Of a stretch of 64,000 nucleotides of DNA, positions 8,310 through 17,482 are shown piece by piece (position 1 is the first letter of the stretch; each line of letters opens with the position of its first letter). The position numbers were made by a program, and so were the translations under genes. Source of the stretch: Erysipelotrichaceae bacterium (GTDB lineage Bacteria > Bacillota_I > Bacilli_A > Erysipelotrichales > Erysipelotrichaceae); assembly GCA_017515475.1 (NCBI GenBank), contig JAFWFS010000007.1:186001-250000 (forward strand), in the 5' to 3' direction. The notes under the pieces are model-generated. The model saw nothing but the letters and a program-made list of their open reading frames with translations, was not told the DNA's origin and made no database searches.

Positions 8310-9245
8310 CTATGGATGTATGACCGTGCCTGTTTTTCCCTGCAGAGCATCCTTGGCTTTTTCAAGAGAAGTAATCAGTGCCTTGCCGGTTATCATCTTT
8401 TCCAGATAATCGATACAGGATTCGACTTTCGGAAGCATGCTTCCTTTAGCGAAATGTCCTTCTTCGATGTACTTTTCTGCCTGTTCCAGAGACATCTCGT
8501 CAAGGTCGATCTGATTTGGTTTATTGAAATTGATCGATACTTTTTCTACTGCCGTAAGGATTACCAGCATGTCGGCATGCAGATCCAAAGCGAGTTTTGC
8601 TGAAGCTCTGTCCTTGTCGATAACGGCTGCAACGCCTTCGAACCAGCCATCTGATTTTACAACAGGGATTCCTCCCCCGCCGACCGTAATGACGATACAG
8701 CCTTCGGAAACAAGCCGTTCAATCGTCTCCAGTTCAACAATGGAAACGGGTTTGGGTGATGGAACGACTCTCCGATAGCCTCTACCGGCATCTTCGACAA
8801 AAGAATACCCGGTTTCTTCCATGATTCTTTCTGCTTCTTCCTTCGAATAGAACGAACCGATCGGTTTAGTCGGATTCTGAAAAGCGGGATCGTTCTTGTC
8901 AACTTCGACCTGCGTAATCACGGTCGCGACCGGCTTGCGGATGCCTCTTTTTTTCAGTTCTCTGCCGATCGATTGCTGAAGATGATAGCCAATATACCCC
9001 TGTGTCATGGCACCGCATTCCGGGAAAGGCATTTCCGGCGTACTGCCGCTATTATTATGGGAATTCTCAAAAGCCAGATTTACCATTCCTACCTGCGGCC
9101 CGTTGCCGTGTCCCACGACGACATCATAACCTTCTTCCGCCAGGTCGACGATCGTGGAAGCGGTCTTCTTGACAAGTTCCAGCTGCTGTTTTGGCGTATT
9201 GCCTAATGCATTGCCGCCCAATGCAATAACAAGTCTCTTTCCCAT
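8310..9245 (-). CDS. arcC: Carbamate kinase
   Basis: A 311-residue amino-acid-kinase-fold enzyme that makes ATP from carbamoyl phosphate in the last step of the arginine deiminase pathway. Features seen: MGKRLVIALGGNALG at the N-terminus, GHGNGPQVG, ECGAMTQGYIGYHLQQ, VPSPKP and the nucleotide-site GGGGIPVV. It lies two bases downstream of arcB, at the end of the arcA-arcB-arcC series, and supplies substrate-level ATP from arginine. Confidence 0.96.
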   Translation of the reverse strand: MGKRLVIALGGNALGNTPKQQLELVKKTASTIVDLAEEGYDVVVGHGNGPQVGMVNLAFENSHNNSGSTPEMPFPECGAMTQGYIGYHLQQSIGRELKKRGIRKPVATVITQVEVDKNDPAFQNPTKPIGSFYSKEEAERIMEETGYSFVEDAGRGYRRVVPSPKPVSIVELETIERLVSEGCIVITVGGGGIPVVKSDGWFEGVAAVIDKDRASAKLALDLHADMLVILTAVEKVSINFNKPNQIDLDEMSLEQAEKYIEEGHFAKGSMLPKVESCIDYLEKMITGKALITSLEKAKDALQGKTGTVIHP

Positions 9246-9247
9246 GG

Positions 9248-10240
9248 CTATTTCAGTGTTGCATACATGACGGCTTTGATCGTATGCATTCTGTTTTCGG
9301 CTTCATCGAATACCTTGGACTGCTTTGATTCAAACACCTCATCGGCTACTTCCATTTCCTTTACGCCGAACTTCTCGGCAATTTCCGCCCCGATCGTTGT
9401 ATTCGTATCATGGAAAGAAGGAAGACAATGCATAAAGATCGCATTCTTATCGGCGTTGGCCATGACTTCTTTTGTCACACGGTACGGTTCAAGTAGCCTG
9501 ATTCTTTCCGACCAGACATCATCCGGCTCACCCATTGATACCCAGATGTCCGTGTATATGACATTGGCGCCCTGTGTACCTTTCTTGACATCTTCCGTCA
9601 GAGTGATCGTACAGCCATTCTCTTTAGCAATTTCCCTGCACTGTTCCACCAGTTCAGGCACAGGCATCTGCTGTTTCGGACCACAGGCGACGAAGTTGAT
9701 ACCCAGCTTCGCGCATACAACCATCAGCGAATTGCCGACATTGTTTCCGGCATCGCCCATGAATACCAGTTTCTTGCCTCGCATGTCACCCAGATTCTCT
9801 TCCGCCGTCATGATGTCCGCCAGCATCTGAGTCGGATGGAACTGCGTCGTCAGACCGTTCCATACCGGTACACCGGATTTTTCGGCGAGTTCTTCAACAA
9901 TGGACTGATCGAATCCGCGGTATTCAATACCGTCATACATTCTTCCCAATACTCTTGCGGTATCTTCCAGAGATTCCTTCTTGCCCATTTGGGATGAACC
10001 CGGATCCAGATAAGTAACGCCCATGCCCAGGTCTCTGCCTGCCACTTCAAACGAAGTGCGTGTTCTTGTGGATGTTTTTTCAAACAGCAGAACAATCTGC
10101 TTGCCTTTCAGATAGTCATGCGGAATGCCGTTTCTTTTCATATTCTTGAATTCTTTCGACATGTCCAGCAGATAACGGATCTCTTCAGGCGTGAAATCCA
10201 GCAGTTTCAAAAAACTGCGTCCTCTTAAATTAATACCCAT
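9248..10240 (-). CDS. arcB: Ornithine carbamoyltransferase (catabolic)
   Basis: A 330-residue transferase that splits citrulline to ornithine and carbamoyl phosphate in this operon context. Carbamoyl-phosphate motif [19 protein letters not shown], and ornithine-site HCLPSFHD are present. Start placed at [16 protein letters not shown], preceded by AAGGAGAAAAG; an upstream in-frame extension overlaps arcA and is rejected. Position between arcA and arcC argues for the catabolic role rather than arginine synthesis. Confidence 0.95.
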   Translation of the reverse strand: MGINLRGRSFLKLLDFTPEEIRYLLDMSKEFKNMKRNGIPHDYLKGKQIVLLFEKTSTRTRTSFEVAGRDLGMGVTYLDPGSSQMGKKESLEDTARVLGRMYDGIEYRGFDQSIVEELAEKSGVPVWNGLTTQFHPTQMLADIMTAEENLGDMRGKKLVFMGDAGNNVGNSLMVVCAKLGINFVACGPKQQMPVPELVEQCREIAKENGCTITLTEDVKKGTQGANVIYTDIWVSMGEPDDVWSERIRLLEPYRVTKEVMANADKNAIFMHCLPSFHDTNTTIGAEIAEKFGVKEMEVADEVFESKQSKVFDEAENRMHTIKAVMYATLK

Positions 10241-10254
10241 CTTCTTTTCTCCTT

Positions 10255-11505
10255 CTAGTCTTCTCTGTAAAGAGGCATAGACATACATCTTGGGCCTCCT
10301 CTGCCTCTCGATAATTCTGCGCTTGGTATCGTGATGACGTTCAATCCTTTTTGACGAAGGATCGTATTGGTCACTTCATTCCTTTCATAGCAGATGATCT
10401 TGCCCGGAGCAATGCACAGGGTATTGGAACCGTCGTTCCATTGTTCTCTTGCTGCGGCAATCATGTCGTCCCCTCCGCACTTGATCAGTTCAACGTTGCT
10501 GACTCCGGTATATTTCTCCAGGATTTTCTCCAGTTTCATATCCAGACGGACGATCTGCAGATCGTCAGGGTTTCTGTCCTCCCTTGTGGCAGGTGTGATC
10601 TCATAGACTTCCAGCGGACCGATAATGGCCGGATGAACCGTATACTTATCGTAATCGATCCTTGTAAATACAGTATCGAGATGCATGAAAGCCCTCGATT
10701 CAGGTATCTTGAATGCCAGTACAGTACGTATCTTGCATTTCGGATCGTTAAACAGGTTTAGAGCGGCGATTTCTATGGCATCCGGCGACGTCCTTTGCGA
10801 GATGCCGATCGCAAGTACGTTATCCGTAAGGTTGAATATATCTCCCCCTTCAATGCTCGCATGATAATCACGGTCGTAGTAGCGTCTGATTCCGGCAAAA
10901 TCAGGGTGATACTTGAAGATATAGTCCGCATAGATCGTTTCTCTGCTTCTGGTCGCAAATCTCATCCGGTTTACGAATACGCCGTCCCCCACCGTAGCGA
11001 AGGGATCTCTCTGGAAATAAAGATTCGGCATCGGATCGATGATCAGATCATCATCCGGTGCGATCCTATCCTGAAGAGAATACGCCTTTAAGGTCGAGCC
11101 CATTTCTTCTTCCATTTCCTTCATCGTAATGCCTTCCATGGTTTTTAGAACGAGTTCCTTGCCCTGAAAGTGTTTCATCAGATATCGGTACAGTTTATCC
11201 TGCCATCTTTTGGTCTTGATATCCCCTTCAGAAAGCCACTGATAAAGGAAAGATTCAACCAGTTTCGGATTCAGGGCGAGAACTTCCGACATCAGGTCTT
11301 CCAGATATACGACTTCAACGCCGTTTTCTCTTAGAACAGCGGCAAATGCGTCATGCTCCTGCTGCGCCACTTTCAGATACGGAATATCATCAAATAGCTG
11401 ATCTCTTAATGAATCGGGACTAAGATTCAGCAGTTCTCTGCCCGGACGGTGAAGCAGAACCTTTTTTAAAGGCTTTATTTCACTGGCTACATGTATTCCT
11501 CTCAT
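10255..11505 (-). CDS. arcA: Arginine deiminase
   Basis: A 416-residue hydrolase converting arginine to citrulline and ammonia. Guanidino-group-modifying fold with [15 protein letters not shown], the catalytic [10 protein letters not shown] region, and the nucleophile Cys407 in [10 protein letters not shown] close to the C-terminus. The start [14 protein letters not shown] is fixed by AAAGGAGAAACG; a 12-codon extension lacks a ribosome binding site. First gene of arcABC. A TGTTAAAAT extended -10 lies at 11556-11564. No arginine/ornithine antiporter gene is present in the cluster, which is unusual for the pathway. Confidence 0.96.
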   Translation of the reverse strand: MRGIHVASEIKPLKKVLLHRPGRELLNLSPDSLRDQLFDDIPYLKVAQQEHDAFAAVLRENGVEVVYLEDLMSEVLALNPKLVESFLYQWLSEGDIKTKRWQDKLYRYLMKHFQGKELVLKTMEGITMKEMEEEMGSTLKAYSLQDRIAPDDDLIIDPMPNLYFQRDPFATVGDGVFVNRMRFATRSRETIYADYIFKYHPDFAGIRRYYDRDYHASIEGGDIFNLTDNVLAIGISQRTSPDAIEIAALNLFNDPKCKIRTVLAFKIPESRAFMHLDTVFTRIDYDKYTVHPAIIGPLEVYEITPATREDRNPDDLQIVRLDMKLEKILEKYTGVSNVELIKCGGDDMIAAAREQWNDGSNTLCIAPGKIICYERNEVTNTILRQKGLNVITIPSAELSRGRGGPRCMSMPLYRED

Positions 11506-11613
11506 CGTTTCTCCTTTTACACGGTACATGCATCTATACATGTTTCATCTCTTCTATTTTAACAATCTCAAAGCATAACTGTAAACGAAAGAAAACGGCT
11601 TTGAAAACAAAAT

Positions 11614-11646
11614 AAAAACCGCAACATTACGATTGCGGCTGTTTTT
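11614..11646 (-). terminator. Terminator of tRNA-Arg(UCU)
   Basis: CCGCAA / TTGCGG stem followed by TTTTTATTTT on the minus strand, five bases after the tRNA 3' end. Confidence 0.8.
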
Positions 11647-11650
11647 CTCA

Positions 11651-11727
11651 TGGCGTCCATGAAGGGATTCGAACCCCTGACCGTCCGCTTAGAAGGCGGA
11701 TGCTCTATCCAACTGAGCTACATGGAC
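11651..11727 (-). tRNA. tRNA-Arg (anticodon UCU)
   Basis: A complete cloverleaf on the minus strand: acceptor GTCCATG/CATGGAC, D arm with AGTTGGATA, anticodon stem TCCGC/GCGGA around loop CTTCTAA (anticodon TCT, reads AGA/AGG), T loop TTCGAAT, discriminator G and encoded CCA. AGA is a heavily used Arg codon in neighbouring genes. Confidence 0.97.
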
Positions 11728-11736
11728 AGCATTAAT

Positions 11737-11765
11737 ATACTAACATCTTTAATTTATTAATTCAA
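11737..11765 (-). promoter_or_regulatory. Promoter of tRNA-Arg(UCU)
   Basis: TTGAAT (11765-11760), 17-base spacer, TAGTAT (11742-11737), ten bases before the tRNA. The -35 element is two bases from the -35 of the divergent tRNA promoter. Confidence 0.5.
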
Positions 11766-11767
11766 TA

Positions 11768-11795
11768 TTGAAATAATCCAATTAGATGGTAAGAT
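11768..11795 (+). promoter_or_regulatory. Promoter of tRNA-Arg(ACG)
   Basis: TTGAAA (11768-11773), 16-base spacer, TAAGAT (11790-11795), with the tRNA starting nine bases later. Confidence 0.5.
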
Positions 11796-11804
11796 AATAG
11801 CGAT

Positions 11805-11881
11805 GTGCCTATAGCTCAACTGGATAGAGTGTTTGGCTACGAACCAAAAGGTTGCGGGTTCAAGTCCTGCTAGGCACGCCA
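11805..11881 (+). tRNA. tRNA-Arg (anticodon ACG)
   Basis: Acceptor GTGCCTA/TAGGCAC, D arm AACTGGATA, anticodon stem TTTGG/CCAAA around CTACGAA (anticodon ACG, A34 likely edited to inosine, reads CGN), T arm GCGGG/CCTGC with TTCAAGT, discriminator G and encoded CCA. Confidence 0.97.
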
Positions 11882-11887
11882 CGAAAA

Positions 11888-11919
11888 ACAAAACCGTCTC
11901 GTCTCATAGACGGTTTTTC
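11888..11919. terminator. Terminator after tRNA-Arg(ACG)
   Basis: AAACCGTCT / AGACGGTTT stem with T-run; on the minus strand it also closes the transcript of the membrane protein whose stop is at 11919. Confidence 0.85.
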
Positions 11920-12404
11920 TATTTCAGCATTTTAACGATCAGGCCAACAAACGCACATACACCAAGAGCAAGTGCTTCTCCTGTCAGAAACCCCCTGAAA
12001 TGGAACATGTAGTCGTGATAATAGGCTGTCATGTCTTCCGTTCCTTTGATTACATAATGCGGATCATGACAGAACCAGATGATATCAAGGAAGATCAGAT
12101 CGAACAGATTGACAATCGTCCATAGAAGAAAACCGTATCCGAATCCTTCCATAAATGTCTTATATCCGTTCACATACCTTAAGATGACAGCAAATACGGC
12201 AATAAACAGAACGATTGCGGTCAGCTTAGCAGTCAGTTTATTCTTCTGTGTCGGGATCCGGTCTTTATATTCTTCTAAAGATTTTACTCTCTCCTGAATC
12301 TTTGGCGGATAATTGTAAAGAATCCCGATCGGTTCTCTGGAGATCAGATAAACCATCAATGTGAATGCTGTGCATAAAACGACGCTTTCAATAAACAGGA
12401 TCAC
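11919..12404 (-). CDS. Integral membrane protein of unknown function
   Basis: A 161-residue protein with four hydrophobic segments (about residues 2-22, 62-80, 92-112 and 140-158) and a conserved-looking central stretch FCHDPHYVIKGTEDM between helices 3 and 4. The start is GTG, supported by GGAGG 11 bases upstream inside the end of the TraX-like gene. Not recognised beyond being a small polytopic protein. It is probably translationally coupled to the TraX-like gene. Confidence 0.65.
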   Translation of the reverse strand: MILFIESVVLCTAFTLMVYLISREPIGILYNYPPKIQERVKSLEEYKDRIPTQKNKLTAKLTAIVLFIAVFAVILRYVNGYKTFMEGFGYGFLLWTIVNLFDLIFLDIIWFCHDPHYVIKGTEDMTAYYHDYMFHFRGFLTGEALALGVCAFVGLIVKMLK

Positions 12405-12407
12405 TTT

Positions 12408-13127
12408 TTAATAACCTCCCAATGACTCTTTGATAAAGTAGTAGATCAGCATATGCAAAGGATAGATCGCATAAAAACATATCTGCAGAAAACGGTTGTT
12501 GATGAATCCCCGTTTTCCATTGTAAAGTCCGATGGCAGCAAACGCAGGAACCGCCTTCCAGTGGCATGACAGAAGAGAGATCCCGGATACTGCTCTTAAT
12601 ACCAAAGAATCTCTTAGCAGATACATCAGTATGATGAAACAGAATCCGCTGTAACCGTAATCGGATTTCAATATAAAACAGATCAGCAGCAGTCCAAGCA
12701 GCAGCAACTGATTCCCGAGTGTTTCTTTCCCTTTCTGTATCTCTTCAGTGAGACATAAACCAAGATAACCGAGAAACAGGGTAAAGAAAACATTCTGCTT
12801 TTCATAATAGAGTGTTCCCGTATGTTCCAGATTCCACGGAATCTCCGAAAGAAACGCAAAGATCAGCAGACGCAGTCCGTACATTTTACGGTTGCGGGTA
12901 TGGACAAACCCTTCCGTAATCAGAAATGCATATACAGGAAAAGACCATCTTCCGATAAACCGCATTGTTTCATAGCAAGAAAAGCTTTTCCCTGCGACAG
13001 TCAAAAACACGGTATCGAATCGATAACGGAATACAACCGCAATGTGGTCGATCAGCATCGTTATTACTGCGAATACTTTCAGCATGCTGTTGCTGAGTAT
13101 CTGATATTTTTTGCTTCCTGCTTCCAT
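12408..13127 (-). CDS. TraX family membrane protein (putative acetyltransferase)
   Basis: A 239-residue polytopic protein matching TraX (PF05857): an N-terminal LKVFAVITMLIDHIAVVF helix with the conserved Asp-His, then ETMRFIGRWSFPVYAFLITEG, and about eight helices. TraX of the F plasmid acetylates pilin, but chromosomal homologues in Firmicutes occur without conjugation genes and are thought to O-acylate cell-surface molecules. No conjugation genes are near. It precedes the 161-residue membrane protein gene by three bases. Confidence 0.8.
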   Translation of the reverse strand: MEAGSKKYQILSNSMLKVFAVITMLIDHIAVVFRYRFDTVFLTVAGKSFSCYETMRFIGRWSFPVYAFLITEGFVHTRNRKMYGLRLLIFAFLSEIPWNLEHTGTLYYEKQNVFFTLFLGYLGLCLTEEIQKGKETLGNQLLLLGLLLICFILKSDYGYSGFCFIILMYLLRDSLVLRAVSGISLLSCHWKAVPAFAAIGLYNGKRGFINNRFLQICFYAIYPLHMLIYYFIKESLGGY

Positions 13128-13159
13128 CTTCTTTTAACCTATATTCCCATCATACACCA

Positions 13160-13636
13160 TTAGGATTCTTTCACTACCTTGCCTGTCATATGTTCCGGTT
13201 TTAACGCAAACAAAAGCGTTCCCGGTCCCGACTTCTGAATTTCACTCTCGATATATCCTTCGTCTTTTGTAAACTTATAACTCAGTCTGCGGGCAATCTC
13301 GTAGGTTTTTCCCCGGTCGTCGATGATTTCTATTCTGCCAAAGACGATAACGCTGCGAATACATAAAAACCATTCGCCTTCCTGCCTAACGCCTTGATCA
13401 TAAACACAGAAAGAGGCCTTGTTGTGACGCCTTATTGCATCGATCTTATGGCCGTTTCTTCCTCCGTGAAAATACAGTTTTCCATCTTCCTCACAGTAAT
13501 AATGATTAAGAGGCATCCCATAAGGATAATCGCCCTCTCCAAGCACGGACAATATACCACGCGGTTCATGCTTCAGAATTTCGATACACTCTTCTGTTGT
13601 CAGCTGCTGCCTGCTGCGAAGCATTTCTCTAAACAT
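13160..13636 (-). CDS. Pyridoxamine 5'-phosphate oxidase-like flavoprotein (NimA type)
   Basis: A 158-residue split-barrel flavin-binding protein. GILSVLGEGDYPYGMPLNHY, LYFHGGRNGHKIDAIRRH and the later VIVFGRIEI strand follow the NimA/Rv3369 family pattern, members of which reduce nitroimidazoles or bind heme/FMN. Start chosen at MFREMLRSRQQL since AGGAGG lies eight bases upstream; a GTG two codons earlier is too close to that site. Monocistronic. Resistance function is not implied by sequence alone. Confidence 0.82.
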   Translation of the reverse strand: MFREMLRSRQQLTTEECIEILKHEPRGILSVLGEGDYPYGMPLNHYYCEEDGKLYFHGGRNGHKIDAIRRHNKASFCVYDQGVRQEGEWFLCIRSVIVFGRIEIIDDRGKTYEIARRLSYKFTKDEGYIESEIQKSGPGTLLFALKPEHMTGKVVKES

Positions 13637-13745
13637 TTCCACTTCCTCCTATCCGGACTCAACGATATTGAAATAGTGTCTTTCATGTCTGTAAGCACTG
13701 AGAAAACAATGACTGTGATCGCTGAAATAAAACGGAAAAAGACAA

Positions 13746-14297
13746 TTACAACTTAAAAGCATCTTTGATCATCATTGCCACAGTTTCCGGCTCTTTGACG
13801 GAGTTTTCGATTCTCAGATAGTTGTCAAAAGTGATCTCACCCTCATGACTTACACATCTATGATTCCTATCATCATCGATTAAACGCCGGTTTGAAGTCT
13901 CAATATCTCTTTTTGAAGCCTTGTTTTTCAGTCTGTTTTCAGATATGTTCCTCTGCAGTCTGATTTCCTGCGGAGCTATCAGTTCAACATAATAGAAGTC
14001 TGTCCCATATGGTTTGAAGATTCCTTTGACATGTTCCAGATATTTCCATTCTGACGGCAAATCAAAATCCATCATCATTGTAAAAATCATCCCATAATTA
14101 TCAGAAGCTGCATAGTTTCTGAAGATGACGTCCCGTATTTCTGAAATTGTTTTTCCATCGTATCTACCGAAGATATCTATCACCGGTTCGATGGTCATAT
14201 GATTGTGAAAAAGCCTTAAACCGGTTATTTTCATTAATTCCTGACCAACGGTCATTTTCCCCACAGCAGCATCGCCGATTATGAATAATAGTTTCAT
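13746..14297 (-). CDS. P-loop kinase-like protein (shikimate/nucleoside kinase fold)
   Basis: A 183-residue protein with an N-terminal strand and Walker A variant GDAAVGKMTVG (residues about 8-18; Met replaces the usual Ser/Thr neighbour but Lys-Thr geometry is kept as K-M-T). A basic lid-like segment RNISENRLKNKASKRDIETS follows at about 125-145. Probably a small-molecule kinase or ATPase; substrate unknown. Monocistronic between the flavoprotein and the methyltransferase. Confidence 0.7.
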   Translation of the reverse strand: MKLLFIIGDAAVGKMTVGQELMKITGLRLFHNHMTIEPVIDIFGRYDGKTISEIRDVIFRNYAASDNYGMIFTMMMDFDLPSEWKYLEHVKGIFKPYGTDFYYVELIAPQEIRLQRNISENRLKNKASKRDIETSNRRLIDDDRNHRCVSHEGEITFDNYLRIENSVKEPETVAMMIKDAFKL

Positions 14298-14328
14298 AAG
14301 TTGTCTCTCCAGATCATGATTCTTTTTT

Positions 14329-15513
14329 TCAATTCCTAGGGGCTGGAATTAACTGTTTACTCTGACGATACAAAAGGCATACCGTCTCAATATGTTCCGT
14401 AAACGGGAACATGTCGACAGGCTGCATCTTTCTGATTGTATAGTTCCTTGTCAGATAGTTCAGGTCATCCTTTAAGGTTGCAGGATTGCAGGACACATAG
14501 ACGACTTTTTCCGGATTCAGAGCGAACACGCTGGACATGAACTTTCTGTCCGATCCGGTTCTAGGCGGATCCATAATCACGACATCGACATGGATTTTCT
14601 GTTTTGCCAGATATTCCATGTATTTGCCGGCATCTTCGCAGATGAATTCCGCATTTTCGATATGATTCAGTTTCTTGTTGATGAGCGCATCTTTTACTGC
14701 CGAACGGTTCAGTTCAACGCCAAGAACCTTCCTGACGGATTTTGAAGCGCACAGACCGATCGTTCCCGTACCGCAGTACGCATCGATCAGGACTTCATTT
14801 CCCTTCAGTTCCGCGGCTTTAATCGCTTCTGCGTACAGGATTTCGGTTTGCCTTTTGTTTACCTGATAGAATGAGGAAGGAGATATCCTGAATTTCAGTC
14901 CGCACAGTTCATCAGTAATATATCCCTTTCCATATAAAGTCCGGTTTTTGCTTCCCAGGATCATGGAAGTATGGCGCGAATTGATATTCTGAACGACAGT
15001 CTTGATTTCCGGATGTCTTTTAAGCAGATCCTTGACAAGCTGCTCGCCGTTCCTGATGGACGGAGATCCCGTAACCAGGATGACCATGTATTCACCTGTG
15101 CCGGAACAGCGTATCATGACATGTCTGACACAGCCTTTCATGGCTCTTTCGTCGAATACGGAAATATGATATTTCATGATCAGATCCTTTATCGTTCCAA
15201 TGATCTGATTCGCCTTCTCATCGCAGATCATACATTCCTTTATTTCAACGATCTGATGTGTTCCCTGCACATAATTACCGCAGATGACATTGTGGCGATT
15301 ATCATAGCCGAACGTAACCTGTATCTTGTTGCGGTAATGATAAGGATCATTCATGCCGATGATTCTTTCGACTTTATGAAATCTGTTTAAGAGTTCTTCG
15401 ATCTTTTTCTGTTTTGCCTCCAGCTGATCGGCATAAGAAAAACCCTGCAGCTGACAGCCGCCGCAGTATTGAGCAACCGGACATGTTTTTCCGTCTGATC
15501 CTTTTCTGTTCAT
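14329..15513 (-). CDS. TrmA/RlmD-type RNA uracil-5 methyltransferase lacking TRAM domain
   Basis: A 394-residue SAM-dependent methyltransferase. The N-terminal Fe-S cysteines are visible in CPVAQYCGGC, and the SAM motif is DAYCGTGTIGL. The catalytic segment includes DPPRTG, and the nucleophilic cysteine is in VSCNPATL. It starts directly at the cysteine motif and lacks the N-terminal OB-fold (TRAM) present in the paralogue at 18016-19299. It methylates uracil to m5U in rRNA or tRNA; which site cannot be told. The start ATG is followed immediately by a basic stretch. Confidence 0.88.
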   Translation of the reverse strand: MNRKGSDGKTCPVAQYCGGCQLQGFSYADQLEAKQKKIEELLNRFHKVERIIGMNDPYHYRNKIQVTFGYDNRHNVICGNYVQGTHQIVEIKECMICDEKANQIIGTIKDLIMKYHISVFDERAMKGCVRHVMIRCSGTGEYMVILVTGSPSIRNGEQLVKDLLKRHPEIKTVVQNINSRHTSMILGSKNRTLYGKGYITDELCGLKFRISPSSFYQVNKRQTEILYAEAIKAAELKGNEVLIDAYCGTGTIGLCASKSVRKVLGVELNRSAVKDALINKKLNHIENAEFICEDAGKYMEYLAKQKIHVDVVIMDPPRTGSDRKFMSSVFALNPEKVVYVSCNPATLKDDLNYLTRNYTIRKMQPVDMFPFTEHIETVCLLYRQSKQLIPAPRN

Positions 15514-15523
15514 TCCTACACCA

Positions 15524-15961
15524 TTATAGCAGTTGCAGATACCGGTCTAAAAGCTCTCCATTCAGATCACGGATCATTCCGATATCGAATTCTTCCTTAT
15601 CAGTAGAAACGATAACCTTCTTCTGCGTGTCGATTTTCTTTACACGGATCAGTTTTTCCACATATGATCCGCCTTTCTTCTTCTCATCCGGAACATAATA
15701 CAGAATTCTTAATTCAGGGCATTCCGCAAGATGATTCTCCAGCACGGACAGTTTCATGTCCAGGATCTCTTTTTCTGTATCGCCCGGTTCCCTGAACGGT
15801 TCGGTCATTCTGGCGGCTTCTCTGATGGTTTCCCCGTATCCGGTCAATGCGGCAAACGGAGCGAACTGTGCCGCCCGGTCATAATCGGACATGTGCGGTC
15901 TGTTTTTTGAAACAAAGCGAGGAAGATCGATGATGTCGTCATAATCATGTTTCTCGTTCAT
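15524..15961 (-). CDS. YolD-like protein
   Basis: A 145-residue protein with the family hallmark MSDYDRAAQFAPFAALTGYG in the N-terminal third. YolD-like proteins are encoded beside Y-family polymerases of the UvrX/UmuC type in Firmicutes and are proposed functional counterparts of UmuD. Here the start codon overlaps the polymerase stop (ATGA), so translation is coupled. Likely involved in the DNA damage response. Confidence 0.85.
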   Translation of the reverse strand: MNEKHDYDDIIDLPRFVSKNRPHMSDYDRAAQFAPFAALTGYGETIREAARMTEPFREPGDTEKEILDMKLSVLENHLAECPELRILYYVPDEKKKGGSYVEKLIRVKKIDTQKKVIVSTDKEEFDIGMIRDLNGELLDRYLQLL

Positions 15962-17451
15962 TTCCGATGTCCTCCGATCTGTTCATGTCTTAGAATGCCG
16001 GTAGCGCCTTCTTCAAAATCGGTACCGTTTAATATGGCATTCTGTCCATATCTTTTCTTGATGCGCAGAATCGCTTTCTGGATCTGCTCTTCCTTCTTTC
16101 TGTCGTAAGCTTCCTTTTCTTTCCTTTCCAGTTCCTTTTCCGGATCGCTGAAAAGATCCGTCTGTTCGATCCTGATTCTTTGTGAAACGGCTGAATATGG
16201 CAGAACATGGTCAGCACAGATGCTGATCCTTCTGATCAGAAGATGCGGGTCAACGGTTTTTCTATAAATCATCAGCATCGCATCCGTGATTTCTTTCAGT
16301 GACGATGTGTAGTCATTCAGCTGAACAGATCCCCCTCCTGGTTTTGGAACGGCTCTTCCATACCAGTTGGAGACGATCTGCCCGTCATAGTTTTCCAGTT
16401 CATTGGCTGTATCGTAGTTGACCGTCAGGCCGACATGATCCGTTACAAGATCCTTTTCCAGCAAATCCAGAACCAGATCGTTGATCATTTCTTTGATGAC
16501 GACTTCGGCCTTTCGGTAGGCATACGGCTCCATCAGAACCTGTCCTGAACCAAGAGAACTGCTATCGGGTTTATAAGACTTGATGTCTTTCATCGTGCAG
16601 GATTCAAATCCCCAGGCATGATCGATCAGAAGTTCCGCATTGATGCCGAATTCGTCATAGAGTACACCGTCAGCCTTTAAGGAAAACCTGGCTAAATCGC
16701 CCATCGTATAAATGCCGTGTTTTGCCAGTCTTGCCGTTATTCCTTTGCCGATGCGCCAGAAATCCGTCAAGGGCTGATGGCTCCATAGGTTTTTGCGATA
16801 GGAATACTCATCCAGCTCAGCGATCCTTACTCCATCCTTGTCGGCGGGCAGATGTTTCGCTTCGATATCCATGGCTACCTTAGCCAGATACAGATTCGTT
16901 CCGACGCCGGCTGTGGCTGTAATCCCTGTTTCCGCAAGGACTTCCCGGATCATCTTCATGGCAAGCTGCCTAGCTGTCATCTTATATGTGTTCAGATAAT
17001 CGCTTACATCGATGAACACCTCATCGATTGAATAGACATGAATATCGTCCGGAGAAACATAACGCATGTAGATCTCGTAGATCCTGCGGCTGTATTCCAT
17101 GTACAGCGACATCCTTGGAACGGCAGTGAGAAAAGAAACGTCCAAAGATGGATCTTCTGTCAGTTCATTCAGATATACGGACTCTCCTTTGATCCTGCCT
17201 CTGTTCGTTTTTCTTCGTTCCCTGTTGATCCTCAATACTTTCTGTTTGACTTCAAAAAGGCGGGGTCTTCCGGGTATGCCAAAAGACTTGAGCGCAGGAG
17301 AAACGGCGAGACAGATGGTTTTGTCGGTCCTGCTTTCATCCGCTACGACAAGATTTACATTCAATGGATCGAGATCTCTTTCCCGGCATTCAACAGATGC
17401 ATAAAAGGATTTCAGATCGATCGCTATGTAGATTCTTTCTGAATTCTCCAT
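15958..17451 (-). CDS. Y-family DNA polymerase (UvrX/UmuC type)
   Basis: A 497-residue translesion polymerase. Catalytic motifs: IAIDLKSFYASVEC (metal Asp and steric-gate region) and YSIDEVFIDVSDYL (second acidic pair), followed by the helix-hairpin-helix TAGVGTNLYLAKVAMD and little-finger domain. The C-terminus is Glu/Lys rich. It copies past DNA lesions. It forms an operon with the YolD-like gene. No obvious LexA box was seen in the 30 bases before the start, so SOS control is unproven. Confidence 0.92.
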   Translation of the reverse strand: MENSERIYIAIDLKSFYASVECRERDLDPLNVNLVVADESRTDKTICLAVSPALKSFGIPGRPRLFEVKQKVLRINRERRKTNRGRIKGESVYLNELTEDPSLDVSFLTAVPRMSLYMEYSRRIYEIYMRYVSPDDIHVYSIDEVFIDVSDYLNTYKMTARQLAMKMIREVLAETGITATAGVGTNLYLAKVAMDIEAKHLPADKDGVRIAELDEYSYRKNLWSHQPLTDFWRIGKGITARLAKHGIYTMGDLARFSLKADGVLYDEFGINAELLIDHAWGFESCTMKDIKSYKPDSSSLGSGQVLMEPYAYRKAEVVIKEMINDLVLDLLEKDLVTDHVGLTVNYDTANELENYDGQIVSNWYGRAVPKPGGGSVQLNDYTSSLKEITDAMLMIYRKTVDPHLLIRRISICADHVLPYSAVSQRIRIEQTDLFSDPEKELERKEKEAYDRKKEEQIQKAILRIKKRYGQNAILNGTDFEEGATGILRHEQIGGHRK

Positions 17452-17482
17452 TCTGATATTATTTTACATGATTTTATTTCAA

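Noticed and set aside
12408-13127. TraX-like gene as evidence of a conjugative element
   Set aside because: No relaxase, type IV secretion, integrase or att site is nearby; chromosomal TraX homologues are common.
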